This document shows, piece by piece, positions 1 to 6,201 of a stretch of DNA of 7,578 bases. The DNA is from an uncultured bacterium. Lineage in GTDB: Bacteria; Gemmatimonadota; Gemmatimonadetes; Palauibacterales; KS3-K002. The stretch spans positions 1-7,578 of the forward strand of contig CANPVY010000170.1 of the NCBI GenBank assembly GCA_947581845.1. Direction: 5' to 3'. Position numbers and translations under genes: made by a program. Numbering within the stretch: the stretch's first letter is position 1; the number at the start of each line of letters is the position of its first letter. The notes under the pieces were generated by a model. That model was not told the origin of the DNA. It ran no database searches and was given only the letters and a program-made list of their open reading frames with translations.

Positions 1-119
1 ATATGGCGAGCGGGACGTGGTCCTTCCTCGAACGAGGTCCGGATGTGTGGCAGATGCTCTTTGCCGAGCCTCTGACGGCGGATCAGATGGAGGCTCTGAG
101 AACGCCCATAGGGGGTTAG
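1..119 (+). CDS. C-terminal end of an unidentified protein (5' partial)
   Basis: An open frame enters from the left edge (frame starting at base 3) and ends at TAG 117-119. About 38 residues are visible, ending in LRTPIGG. The visible tail reads like a normal soluble protein end, with aromatic and acidic residues (WSFLERGPDVW, then PLTADQMEAL). No motif allows a family call. An ATG lies at 3-5, but nothing upstream is visible to judge whether it is a start, so the gene most likely begins outside the window. An 11-bp hairpin that could terminate it starts 22 bases after the stop, which supports this frame over the overlapping longer one at 17-277. That longer frame is composed of low-complexity, Gly/Arg-rich shadow sequence. 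Function unknown. Confidence 0.4.
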   Translation, partial: MASGTWSFLERGPDVWQMLFAEPLTADQMEALRTPIGG

Positions 120-140
120 TGGATAGAAGCAAGCGTGAGA

Positions 141-190
141 CAGTCCGGGCACAGTTGGCCGCCAGGATCCTCTTGCCTGGACTGCTTTGC
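141..190 (+). terminator. Probable terminator hairpin after the leftmost gene
   Basis: CAGTCCGGGCA (141-151) pairs with TGCCTGGACTG (174-184) as an 11-bp stem with a single G-U pair and a 22-base loop. It is followed by a short T-containing run (CTTTGCT). The stem is long for a chance event in a 171-base spacer, and it sits just after the stop at 119. The T-tract is poor and the loop is long, so it could instead be a processing or leader hairpin. Confidence 0.45.
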
Positions 191-191
191 T

Positions 192-202
192 CACCTAAGG
201 TG
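192..202. promoter_or_regulatory. Short perfect dyad in the cytochrome upstream region
   Basis: CACCT-A-AGGTG is a perfect 5-bp inverted repeat around one central base. It lies about 90 bases upstream of the cytochrome start, between the preceding hairpin and a TTGTCA hexamer at 217-222 that resembles a -35 box. No convincing -10 hexamer follows at the expected distance. It could be an operator half-pair for a dimeric regulator, but this is one short occurrence and is weak evidence. Confidence 0.2.
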
Positions 203-290
203 CCGGTACAGGGCAGTTGTCAGAGCGGAATCCGTCACGCCAGAGAGGGCGGGCTCCGCGGCTTGGCCCCAACCTGAAGGGGGATGTGAG

Positions 291-701
291 ATGAGCCAAC
301 GACGTTCCATCGTAACCTCGGGGTCGCTGTTGGTCGGGCTCGGGGTGCTTGTCGCGTTCGCCTGGCAGCAGGAGGCTTGGAAGACCCCACCGGCGGTCGA
401 GCACGCGCTCGAGGGGCGTGACAACTGCTTGATGTGTCACAAGGCAGGGGTCATGGAAGCTGTGCCCGATGCGCCGGCCAATCACGCGGATTGGCCCAGC
501 GGCATCTGCCTGATGTGCCACGCCAAGGATGCGGCTGTGCAAACCAACGCGCCGTCGGCCACCACGCATCCCATCGAAGGCCGTGACAACTGCTGGATGT
601 GCCATAGACCTGGTGCCATGGAGCCGGTTCCCGACGCGCCGGCGGACCATGAGGGCAGGGATAGCAAGTACTGCACGCTTTGTCACGCACCGGCGTCGTA
701 G
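291..701 (+). CDS. Small tetraheme c-type cytochrome, secreted or membrane-anchored
   Basis: The 136-residue protein is probably an electron carrier outside the cytoplasmic membrane. A basic N-terminus (MSQRR) is followed by a hydrophobic stretch at residues 9-25. This may be an uncleaved anchor or a signal peptide, since A-F-A at 22-24 would fit signal peptidase I. Four CXXCH heme c sites follow: CLMCH 46-50, CLMCH 73-77, CWMCH 101-105 and CTLCH 128-132. A histidine lies exactly eight residues before the first Cys of each (H38, H65, H93, H120) and is a candidate distal axial ligand, suggesting bis-His hemes. Residues 38-77 and 93-132 are near copies offset by 55 (both contain EGRDNC and PVPDAPA), so the protein arose by duplication of a diheme module. 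ATG 291 is chosen over an in-frame ATG at 135 because AGGGGG lies just upstream and it yields an export signal. It may be a redox partner of a hydrogenase, but that is inference from the neighbouring hyp genes. The exact family is not recognised. Confidence 0.85.
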   Translation: MSQRRSIVTSGSLLVGLGVLVAFAWQQEAWKTPPAVEHALEGRDNCLMCHKAGVMEAVPDAPANHADWPSGICLMCHAKDAAVQTNAPSATTHPIEGRDNCWMCHRPGAMEPVPDAPADHEGRDSKYCTLCHAPAS

Positions 702-714
702 CCACCGTAGCTGG

Positions 715-761
715 TGGGCGCGACTACCGTGCCTCGGTTGGCGCGCCCAATTCCCCCTTTA
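715..761 (+). terminator. Probable terminator of the cytochrome gene
   Basis: TGGGCGCG (715-722) pairs perfectly with CGCGCCCA (742-749). Within the loop, ACCG (726-729) pairs with CGGT (735-738), giving a nested two-part hairpin. ATTCCCCCTTT follows. It begins 14 bases after the cytochrome stop, in the right place for an intrinsic terminator. The T-run is interrupted by C residues, so efficiency is uncertain. If it works, the ZIP gene downstream is transcribed separately. Confidence 0.5.
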
Positions 762-870
762 CCTGGTTAACACGACTCTGACCCCCGTGGTGCGAAGCAA
801 CGGGTGCTTCAGTGCCTACCAGGGCCACGGCGAGGACTGTTCGCCGGTAGGGACCGGATAGGTTCAGGGC
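762..870 (+). promoter_or_regulatory. Possible structured 5' leader of the ZIP transporter gene
   Basis: The 109 bases before the ZIP start hold several perfect inverted repeats. GAAGCA/TGCTTC (794-799 with 805-810) has a 5-base loop. CCGTGG/CCACGG (785-790 with 825-830) encloses that hairpin. CGGCGA/TCGCCG is at 828-833 with 841-846, and CCTACC/GGTAGG at 815-820 with 846-851. Some of these share bases and would be mutually exclusive, as in a regulatory RNA. I do not recognise a known riboswitch consensus here. GC-rich DNA gives such pairings fairly often, so this is only a candidate. Confidence 0.25.
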
Positions 871-1611
871 ATGACGATCACCCCAACCACCGTCTTCGTG
901 ATCGCTTTGCTGACAGCGGCGGCCACCGGACTGGGGGCGCTCCCCTTCCTGTTCTTCCGGCGCATGACGCGGACCTGGTTGGCCCTATCGAACTCCATCG
1001 CGGCCGGACTCATGATCGCCGCCAGCTTCGGCGTCATCTACGAGGGCCTGAGCGCCGGCCTCCTGCAAGTCGTCAGCGGGGCGCTACTCGGTGTGCTGTT
1101 CATCGCACTCAGCACCCGGCGTCTGAAGGGCAGCGGCGCGTTGACGTTCGGCACGCTGCGCGGCGTGGACGCTCTCAAAGGCCTGATGATCATCGGTGTC
1201 ATGACGGTCCATTCGATCACTGAGGGCGTGGGCGTGGGTGTGTCCTTCGGCGGCGGCCAGGCGCTGGGTGTCTTCATCACCACCGCCATCGCGGTCCACA
1301 ACATACCGGAGGGGCTGGCCATCAGCCTGGTCTTGGTGCCGCGCGGGGAACCCGTGTGGCGCGCGGCGGCCTGGAGCGTCTTCTCCAGCCTGCCGCAGCC
1401 GCTGCTCGCCGTGCCTGCCTTTCTCTTCGTCGAGGCCTCCCAGCCTTTCCTGCCGGTGGGGCTCGGGTTTGCCGGCGGCGCCATGATCTGGATGGTGTTC
1501 GCCGAGCTGATACCGGAGGCGCTGGAGGACACCTCGAGCGCGGCGGTGGCCACGGCCGTGACGGCCTCCCTGATGGCTATGGTCGGCTTCCAGTGGTTCT
1601 TGCGGGGTTAG
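871..1611 (+). CDS. ZIP-family divalent metal transporter (ZupT/GufA-like)
   Basis: A 246-residue integral membrane protein that probably imports a divalent metal (Zn, Fe, Mn, Co or Ni) into the cytoplasm. About eight hydrophobic segments are visible, near residues 5-27, 37-57, 64-82, 100-122, 130-155, 163-187, 193-214 and 226-244, the usual ZIP topology. The two signature metal-site helices are present: HSITEG at 114-119 (TM4) and HNIPEGLA at 143-150 (TM5). SSLPQPL at 172-178 (TM6) and FAELIPEAL at 210-218 (TM7) also fit the family. The loop between TM3 and TM4 lacks the His-rich cluster seen in many ZIPs. Compared with family metal ligands, TM4 has Ser115 where Asn is usual and TM6 has Gln176 where Glu is usual. 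The start is fixed at ATG 871: an in-frame TAG (859-861) stands four codons upstream with no alternative start between. The ribosome site (GATAGG) is weak. The metal cannot be inferred from sequence; nickel supply to the adjacent hyp pathway is only a positional guess. Confidence 0.85.
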   Translation: MTITPTTVFVIALLTAAATGLGALPFLFFRRMTRTWLALSNSIAAGLMIAASFGVIYEGLSAGLLQVVSGALLGVLFIALSTRRLKGSGALTFGTLRGVDALKGLMIIGVMTVHSITEGVGVGVSFGGGQALGVFITTAIAVHNIPEGLAISLVLVPRGEPVWRAAAWSVFSSLPQPLLAVPAFLFVEASQPFLPVGLGFAGGAMIWMVFAELIPEALEDTSSAAVATAVTASLMAMVGFQWFLRG

Positions 1612-1628
1612 CCGCGCTGTGGCAAGAT

Positions 1629-1642
1629 GCCCCGCTGGGGGC
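1629..1642 (+). terminator. Weak hairpin after the ZIP gene
   Basis: GCCCC (1629-1633) pairs with GGGGC (1638-1642) across a GCTG tetraloop, 18 bases after the ZIP stop. The T-rich stretch (TTGTCTCCTTCTTT) starts only about 20 bases later, so a classic intrinsic terminator is doubtful. It may slow or stop readthrough towards hypA. Confidence 0.25.
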
Positions 1643-1709
1643 GGCGGTCGGGTTGGGCTTGTCTCCTTCTTTCCTGCCGTTGCCGTGCGCTGCTCTCTCC
1701 AGGTCAATA

Positions 1710-1725
1710 GTATAAGGGGTATAAG
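1710..1725 (+). promoter_or_regulatory. GTATAAG direct repeat, candidate -10 region for hypA
   Basis: GTATAAG occurs twice (1710-1716 and 1719-1725), nine bases apart, in the only AT-rich patch of the spacer before hypA. TATAAG resembles a bacterial -10 box. Neither copy has a convincing -35 hexamer at 16-18 bases, so either an activator is needed or another sigma factor reads it. Transcription from here would place the hairpin at 1742-1778 wholly inside the mRNA leader. Confidence 0.25.
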
Positions 1726-1741
1726 CGCGGCATCCGGCCTA

Positions 1742-1778
1742 GCGCTCTCGGCCCACGGCTTGCCAGGGCTGGGAGCGT
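1742..1778 (+). promoter_or_regulatory. Long hairpin in the hypA leader next to the ribosome binding site
   Basis: Bases 1742-1754 (GCGCTCTCGGCCC) pair with 1766-1778 (GGGCTGGGAGCGT) in 13 continuous pairs, three of them G-U, with an 11-base loop. The stem ends directly before AGGGGG (1779-1784), the likely Shine-Dalgarno site of hypA. A competing hairpin at 1724-1746 (AGCGCGGC with GCC-TA-GCGCT) uses bases 1742-1746 and would exclude it. The arrangement is compatible with translational control or mRNA protection. No known RNA family is recognised. Confidence 0.3.
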
Positions 1779-1791
1779 AGGGGGTGAGGCT

Positions 1792-2139
1792 ATGCATGAG
1801 TTGTCCCTCGCTCTCCAGATCAGAGAGATCTGCGAGCGTGAGTTGGAGAAGCAGCCGGAGAGCCGGCTCACGGCGCTGGGCGTTGAGGTCGGTGCCTTCT
1901 CAGCGGTCGAGGTCGAGACTCTGCAGTTCTGTCTGCAGATCGTGATGTCCGAGCGCTTCGACGGGGTTCGCTGCGAAGTGATTCGCCAGCCAGGCACGGC
2001 GGCCTGCTCGAGCTGTGGTCTCGAATTTGAGGTCACGCAGGCGCCGTTCGAGTGTCCGAGCTGTGGAGCGCTGGCGCGCGGCGTCAGCGGGGGTGACAGT
2101 CTGCAGGTGAGCTATATCGAGGTGGAGTCAGAGCGATGA
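1792..2139 (+). CDS. hypA: Hydrogenase nickel-insertion protein HypA
   Basis: A 115-residue metallochaperone, the usual HypA length, that acts with HypB in the cytoplasm to deliver nickel to the hydrogenase large subunit precursor after the Fe(CN)2CO unit is in place. The N-terminus is Met-His-Glu; in this family the amino terminus and His2 bind nickel, which fixes the start at ATG 1792. The zinc-binding motifs are both present: CSSC at 72-75 and CPSC at 88-91, forming the four-Cys structural site. A good ribosome site (AGGGGG, 1779-1784) lies seven bases upstream. The stop overlaps the hypB start in an ATGA, implying translational coupling. Confidence is high; the only related alternative, the paralogue HybF, shares the same role. 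Confidence 0.97.
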   Translation: MHELSLALQIREICERELEKQPESRLTALGVEVGAFSAVEVETLQFCLQIVMSERFDGVRCEVIRQPGTAACSSCGLEFEVTQAPFECPSCGALARGVSGGDSLQVSYIEVESER

Positions 2140-2804
2140 GTGCAGAGCGCGTAACCGTCAAGGAAAAAGTCCTGAGCGCGAACGATCAGCTGGCCGCAGA
2201 GACTCGTGCGCGACTCCAAGCCGAGGGCGTGTTTGCAGTCAACCTCATCTCGTCACCGGGATCCGGCAAGACGACTCTGCTGGAGTGCACGGTGGACCTG
2301 ATGAAGCCATCGCTGCGGCTAGGTGTCATGGCCGGTGATGTGCAAACGCGAAATGATGCGGACCGTCTGATTCGACATGGGATCCCTGTCGAGGCGATCG
2401 AGACGGGCGGCGGGTGTCATTTGGATGCGCGCCAGGTCTCGAGAGCCCTGACGACGTTCGATCTGTCGAACACGGATCTTCTCTTCATCGAGAACGTCGG
2501 GAATCTGGTCTGTCCCGCGGGATTCGATCTGGGTGAGTCAGTGAAGGTCGTGTTGATGAGCGTGACCGAGGGCGACGACAAACCGGTCAAGTATCCGGCG
2601 GCCTTCAAGCGGGCGGCTGCGCTCGTGTTGACGAAGACCGATCTGGTCCCGCACTTGCAGTTCTCACTGGAACGTGTGCTTGAGTACGCCCGCTCGGTGA
2701 ATCCTGATTTGGCGTTCTTCTCCACGTCATCCTACACAGGCGATGGACTGGCGGAGTGGACGGGCTGGCTTGCCGGTCAGGTGGCGGCGCTGAAGAGGAG
2801 CTAG
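2136..2804 (+). CDS. hypB: Hydrogenase nickel-incorporation GTPase HypB
   Basis: A 222-residue SIMIBI-class GTPase that partners HypA and uses GTP binding and hydrolysis to control nickel transfer to the hydrogenase large subunit. The P-loop SPGSGKTT is at 40-47, the switch region GDVQTRNDADR at 67-77, ENVGNLVCPA at 119-128 and the base-specificity motif TKTD at 167-170. The family's G-domain metal ligands appear as C94, H95 (GGGCHLDA) and C126. The N-terminus begins almost at once with the globular domain: there is neither the His-rich stretch nor the CXXCGC motif that some HypB proteins use to store or bind nickel tightly. The start at ATG 2136 overlaps the hypA stop by four bases and is served by GGTGGAG (2121-2127) inside hypA. 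Thirteen bases separate it from hypF. Confidence 0.97.
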   Translation: MSAERVTVKEKVLSANDQLAAETRARLQAEGVFAVNLISSPGSGKTTLLECTVDLMKPSLRLGVMAGDVQTRNDADRLIRHGIPVEAIETGGGCHLDARQVSRALTTFDLSNTDLLFIENVGNLVCPAGFDLGESVKVVLMSVTEGDDKPVKYPAAFKRAAALVLTKTDLVPHLQFSLERVLEYARSVNPDLAFFSTSSYTGDGLAEWTGWLAGQVAALKRS

Positions 2805-2817
2805 GAGAGCGGATAGG

Positions 2818-5091
2818 GTGCAGGGCCTCAGTGTCAGGGTCCGCGGTATCGTACAGGGCGTCGGCTTTCGCCCCTTCGTCTACCAGCTGGCGGAACGCTA
2901 CCAGCTGAACGGTTGGGTGCGGAACACCAATACGCAGGTCGAGATCGAGGTCGAGGGCGGCGACCAGGCGCTGACGGACTTCCTGCAGAGTTTGCGTGAC
3001 CGCGCGCCTCCGCTGGCGCGGATCGACGAGATCGTATCGGAGCGGCGCCCGGCTTCCGGCTTCACGTCGTTCGAGATCATCGAGAGCCAGCTCGACGCTG
3101 GTTGGCAATCCATACCGCCGGACACGGCGACCTGCGATGCCTGCCTGGACGAGCTGCTCGACCCCGACGAACGCCGCTACCGCTACGCATTCACGAACTG
3201 CACACATTGTGGTCCCCGCTTCACGATCATCGACTCGCTGCCTTACGATCGGGATCGCACGACGATGCGCTGCTTCCCGATGTGTGAGGACTGTCGCCGC
3301 GAATACGAGAATCCCCGGGACCGTCGCTTCCACGCGCAGCCGATCGCCTGTCCGGCCTGCGGCCCGAAGCTGTGGCTCCAGATGCCGGACGCTGAGCTGG
3401 CTCGGGGCGATCCCATCGAGGCGTGTGCGTCACTGCTAGAGGATGGGAGCATCGTTGCCGTCAAAGGGCTGGGTGGCTATCAGCTTGCCTGCGATGCGAC
3501 GAACCAGGAGGCCGTGGCAAGGCTCAGAGCTCGCAAGCGACGCTGGGGGAAACCGTTCGCACTCATGGTACCCGATCTCGAGTGGGTCGAACGCCTGTGC
3601 GAGGTCACGGCGGTCGAGAGCGAGGCACTGAGGAGCCGTGAGAGGCCCATCGTGTTGCTCAAGCAGCGGGCCGGCAGCTCGCTTGCCGCAGATGTCGCTC
3701 CTGGTCTGGACACACTCGGCCTCATGTTGCCGTATACGCCGCTGCACCACCTGCTGTTGGATCGCTTCGCGGGCCCGCTCGTGATGACCAGCGGTAATTT
3801 GAGCGAGGAGCCGATCGCCATCGGCAACCGGGAAGCGGTTGAGCGGTTGAGCGATATCGCTGATGCATTCCTTTTCCACGACCGCGACATCTATGCCCGT
3901 TACGACGATTCGGTGGTGCGGGTTCTCGGGGATACCGTCGTGCCGATCCGCCGGGCACGCAGTTACGCGCCAGCTCCGATCGATCTTCCCTTCACGGCCG
4001 TGCGTGACATCCTGGCCTGCGGCGCTCAGCAGAAGAACACCTTCTGCTTGGTGAAGGAGTCCAAAGCCGTCCTCAGCCAACATATCGGCGAACTGGAGAA
4101 CCTGGAGACCCTACTGCACTTCGAGAGTTCCCTGGAGACCTTCAAGCGGCTCTTCAGGATCGAGCCGCGAATCATTGCCCACGACATGCATCCCGACTAC
4201 TTATCCACGCGCTTCGCCCACGACTACCCGGATCCGTCGGCGATGCGTGTGGTGGTGCAGCATCATCACGCGCACGTGGTGAGCGCGATGGCGGAACATG
4301 GCATAGCCGAGCCCGTCATCGGAGTCGCGTATGACGGAACCGGCTACGGGACGGACGGGGCTGTGTGGGGCGGGGAGATACTGGTTGCCGACTGGAAGTC
4401 ATTCAAGCGGATCGGCCACCTGCGCTACGCCCCGATGCTGGGTGGCGAGGCCGCAATCCGCAGACCCTACCGCATGGCTGCTGGCTACGTGTGGTCGTTG
4501 TGCGCTGCAAGCGAGGCCGAGTTCGAGCCCTTCATCGCTACGCTGCCAGTGGGGGAACGGATCATCCTGCGACGCCAGCTGGAGGCACGGCTCAACACGC
4601 CAGTGACGTCGTCTTGCGGCCGGCTCTTCGATGCTGCGGCCGCCCTGCTGGGCGTGTGTAGAGAGGCCTTGTACGAGGGCCAGGCGGCGGTGGAGCTTGA
4701 GGCGCTTGCCGACCCGCAGGTCGAGGACATGTATCCGTTCGACCTGCTTCGCGATGCAGACGGCTGGGTCGTCGATCCGGCAGCGACGCTGCGGGCTCTC
4801 TGGTGCGATTTTCGCGCCGGACGGCCTATCTCGACGGTCGCGGCAGCTTTCCACAACACGGTGGCGGCGTTCACGCTCGCCGTTTGCCGGGAGGCCCGGG
4901 ATGAGCACGGCCTGAATCGTGTGGTCCTGAGCGGTGGTTGCTTCCAGAACGCACTGCTCATCCGGCGCCTGCTGGATGGGCTGCAGGCGGCCGGGTTTGA
5001 GGTGTTCACGCACCGGCTTGTTCCGCCCAACGACGGCGGCCTGTCGCTCGGTCAGGCGGTGGTGGCCTACGCACTGACGGCCGAGGGTTGA
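2818..5091 (+). CDS. hypF: Carbamoyltransferase HypF
   Basis: A 757-residue cytoplasmic enzyme, normal HypF length, that turns carbamoyl phosphate and ATP into carbamoyl-AMP and passes the carbamoyl group to the C-terminal Cys of HypE, the source of hydrogenase cyanide ligands. Domains in order: acylphosphatase-like (about 1-92, with VQGVGFR at 12-18 and Asn36), two zinc fingers with CXXC pairs at C106/C109, C128/C131, C156/C159 and C178/C181, a YrdC-like domain (about 200-385, with KGLGGYQLACDATN at 216-229 and SGNLSEEP at 325-332), and a Kae1/TsaD-like C-terminal domain (HDMHPDYLSTR at 455-465, QHHHAH at 481-486, YDGTGYG at 505-511, LSGGCFQN at 704-711). All key motifs are intact. GTG 2818 is the start because it places the acylphosphatase motif at the usual distance; GGAG (2804-2807) is ten bases upstream. 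It is the last gene of the + strand block. Confidence 0.97.
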   Translation: MQGLSVRVRGIVQGVGFRPFVYQLAERYQLNGWVRNTNTQVEIEVEGGDQALTDFLQSLRDRAPPLARIDEIVSERRPASGFTSFEIIESQLDAGWQSIPPDTATCDACLDELLDPDERRYRYAFTNCTHCGPRFTIIDSLPYDRDRTTMRCFPMCEDCRREYENPRDRRFHAQPIACPACGPKLWLQMPDAELARGDPIEACASLLEDGSIVAVKGLGGYQLACDATNQEAVARLRARKRRWGKPFALMVPDLEWVERLCEVTAVESEALRSRERPIVLLKQRAGSSLAADVAPGLDTLGLMLPYTPLHHLLLDRFAGPLVMTSGNLSEEPIAIGNREAVERLSDIADAFLFHDRDIYARYDDSVVRVLGDTVVPIRRARSYAPAPIDLPFTAVRDILACGAQQKNTFCLVKESKAVLSQHIGELENLETLLHFESSLETFKRLFRIEPRIIAHDMHPDYLSTRFAHDYPDPSAMRVVVQHHHAHVVSAMAEHGIAEPVIGVAYDGTGYGTDGAVWGGEILVADWKSFKRIGHLRYAPMLGGEAAIRRPYRMAAGYVWSLCAASEAEFEPFIATLPVGERIILRRQLEARLNTPVTSSCGRLFDAAAALLGVCREALYEGQAAVELEALADPQVEDMYPFDLLRDADGWVVDPAATLRALWCDFRAGRPISTVAAAFHNTVAAFTLAVCREARDEHGLNRVVLSGGCFQNALLIRRLLDGLQAAGFEVFTHRLVPPNDGGLSLGQAVVAYALTAEG

Positions 5092-5148
5092 CAGTCGCAG
5101 GTCAGTCCCGGCGGGCAGCCCGATCGAGGCTGGAAGCGGCTGCGGAGT

Positions 5149-6201
5149 TCAGCAGATCCGCGGCAGCGGCTCGCCTTCCGGCTCGCTGAGCAGCCGGCGA
5201 CCGATGCCGGTATCCAGGATGAGGCGCCTGACGTGTTCGTCGGTGCAGGTTGCGATGATGGCGCAGCTCCGGCCCAAGGGGTGAGAGCTGACGGCGTCAA
5301 GCACGGCGTCCGCCGCCTGGGGCCGGACTCCGATGACGGCGACTCCCTCGTTGGCGATATGGAAGGGGTCGAGTCCGAGTATCTCGGCGGCCGACCGAAC
5401 AACAGAAGTGATCGGGACCGCAGCCTCCTCAATCACGATCCCCACCCGGCTCTTCTCGGCCATCTCGGTGAGCGCGCTGGCCAGACCACCGCGCGTCGGG
5501 TCCTTCATGGCGGTGATCGCGCCGTCCGCGGCATCAAGCGCGCGACGGATCAGACCGTTGAGCGGAGCGACATCAGATCGCAGCTCGCCTTCCAACCCGA
5601 GGCCACGGCGCGCGGCCATGAGCGCGATTCCGTGATCGCCGATCGGGCCTGTGAGCAGGATGCGGTCGCCAGCGGATAGGCCTGCGTCAGACACGACAGC
5701 GTCGGCGATCGCGACACCGGTGGTGGTGATGATGATTCCGTCCAACTCCCCGCGCCCCATGACCTTCGTGTCACCCGTCACGATCTTCGCACCCGCCTCG
5801 CGGCAGGTCTCTTGCATCGAGCGCTGGATGCGCTCAAGGTCGGAGTGGAGAAACCCCTCCTCGATCACCACCGCCGAGGTCAGCCCTAGTACCTCCGTGG
5901 CGCCCATCACTGCTAGATCATTGACTGTCCCCGCGACCGCCAGCCGGCCGATATCGCCGCCCGGGTAGAACACGGGGTGGATAACGTGCGAGTCGGTCGT
6001 CACGACGAGCCAACGGTCCCCGATCCGTAACGCCGCGCCGTCGTCCAGGGCTGCCAGGCCGATTCCTTCAGTGCTTGCGTCCAGAAAGCCCGCCGCCAGC
6101 GTCTCCTCGATCAACATCCGCATCGCGCGCCCACCGGCGCCATGCTTCAGTGTGACGCGTTCGTCACGCGCTCGGGGCCCCATCCCAGGTGTGGCCATCA
6201 T
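5149..6201 (-). CDS. hypE: Carbamoyl dehydratase HypE
   Basis: A 350-residue ATP-dependent enzyme of the PurM/SelD superfamily. It receives a carbamoyl group from HypF on its C-terminal Cys and dehydrates it to a thiocyanate, giving the CN ligands for the iron centre on HypC-HypD. Visible motifs: LKHGAGG at 18-24, DDGAA at 53-57, TDSHVIHPVFYPGGDIG at 69-85, VTGDTKVM at 141-148, GDHGIALMAARRG at 188-200, KDPTRGGL at 233-240, and the hallmark C-terminus PRIC at 347-350, which carries the reactive cysteine. A longer open frame runs to 6522, but its first 107 residues are antisense-like sequence inside hypD. The start is set at ATG 6201, whose ATGA overlaps the hypD stop, with GGAGGG (6218-6213) eleven bases upstream; the adjacent ATG at 6198 is a near-equal alternative. 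It is convergent with hypF. Confidence 0.96.
   Translation of the reverse strand: MMATPGMGPRARDERVTLKHGAGGRAMRMLIEETLAAGFLDASTEGIGLAALDDGAALRIGDRWLVVTTDSHVIHPVFYPGGDIGRLAVAGTVNDLAVMGATEVLGLTSAVVIEEGFLHSDLERIQRSMQETCREAGAKIVTGDTKVMGRGELDGIIITTTGVAIADAVVSDAGLSAGDRILLTGPIGDHGIALMAARRGLGLEGELRSDVAPLNGLIRRALDAADGAITAMKDPTRGGLASALTEMAEKSRVGIVIEEAAVPITSVVRSAAEILGLDPFHIANEGVAVIGVRPQAADAVLDAVSSHPLGRSCAIIATCTDEHVRRLILDTGIGRRLLSEPEGEPLPRIC

Noticed and set aside
217..222. TTGTCA as a -35 box for the cytochrome gene
   Set aside because: No acceptable -10 hexamer lies 16-18 bases downstream; the following sequence is GC-rich without TA-type hexamers.
17..277. Open frame of 86 codons on the + strand overlapping the left-hand gene end
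   Set aside because: Its translation is Gly/Arg/Ser-rich without motifs, it runs through the probable terminator hairpin, and the frame ending at 119 fits the hairpin position better.
135..290. N-terminal extension of the cytochrome from ATG 135
   Set aside because: It would read through the 141-184 hairpin, has no good ribosome site, and would bury the export signal that starts at Met 291.
785..851. Cobalamin or other known metal riboswitch in front of the ZIP gene
   Set aside because: Characteristic conserved boxes of the cobalamin, yybP-ykoY and NiCo classes could not be found by eye, so only an unspecified structured leader is proposed.
4399..5013. Long antisense open frames within hypF, and similar ones opposite hypB, the ZIP gene, hypD and hypE
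   Set aside because: They are explained by high GC content at codon third positions of the true genes, lack recognisable domains and have no credible starts.
5116..5132. CAGCC/GGCTG hairpin in the hypF-hypE gap as a bidirectional terminator
   Set aside because: The stem is only five pairs and there is no T-tract on either strand, so it is not distinguishable from chance.
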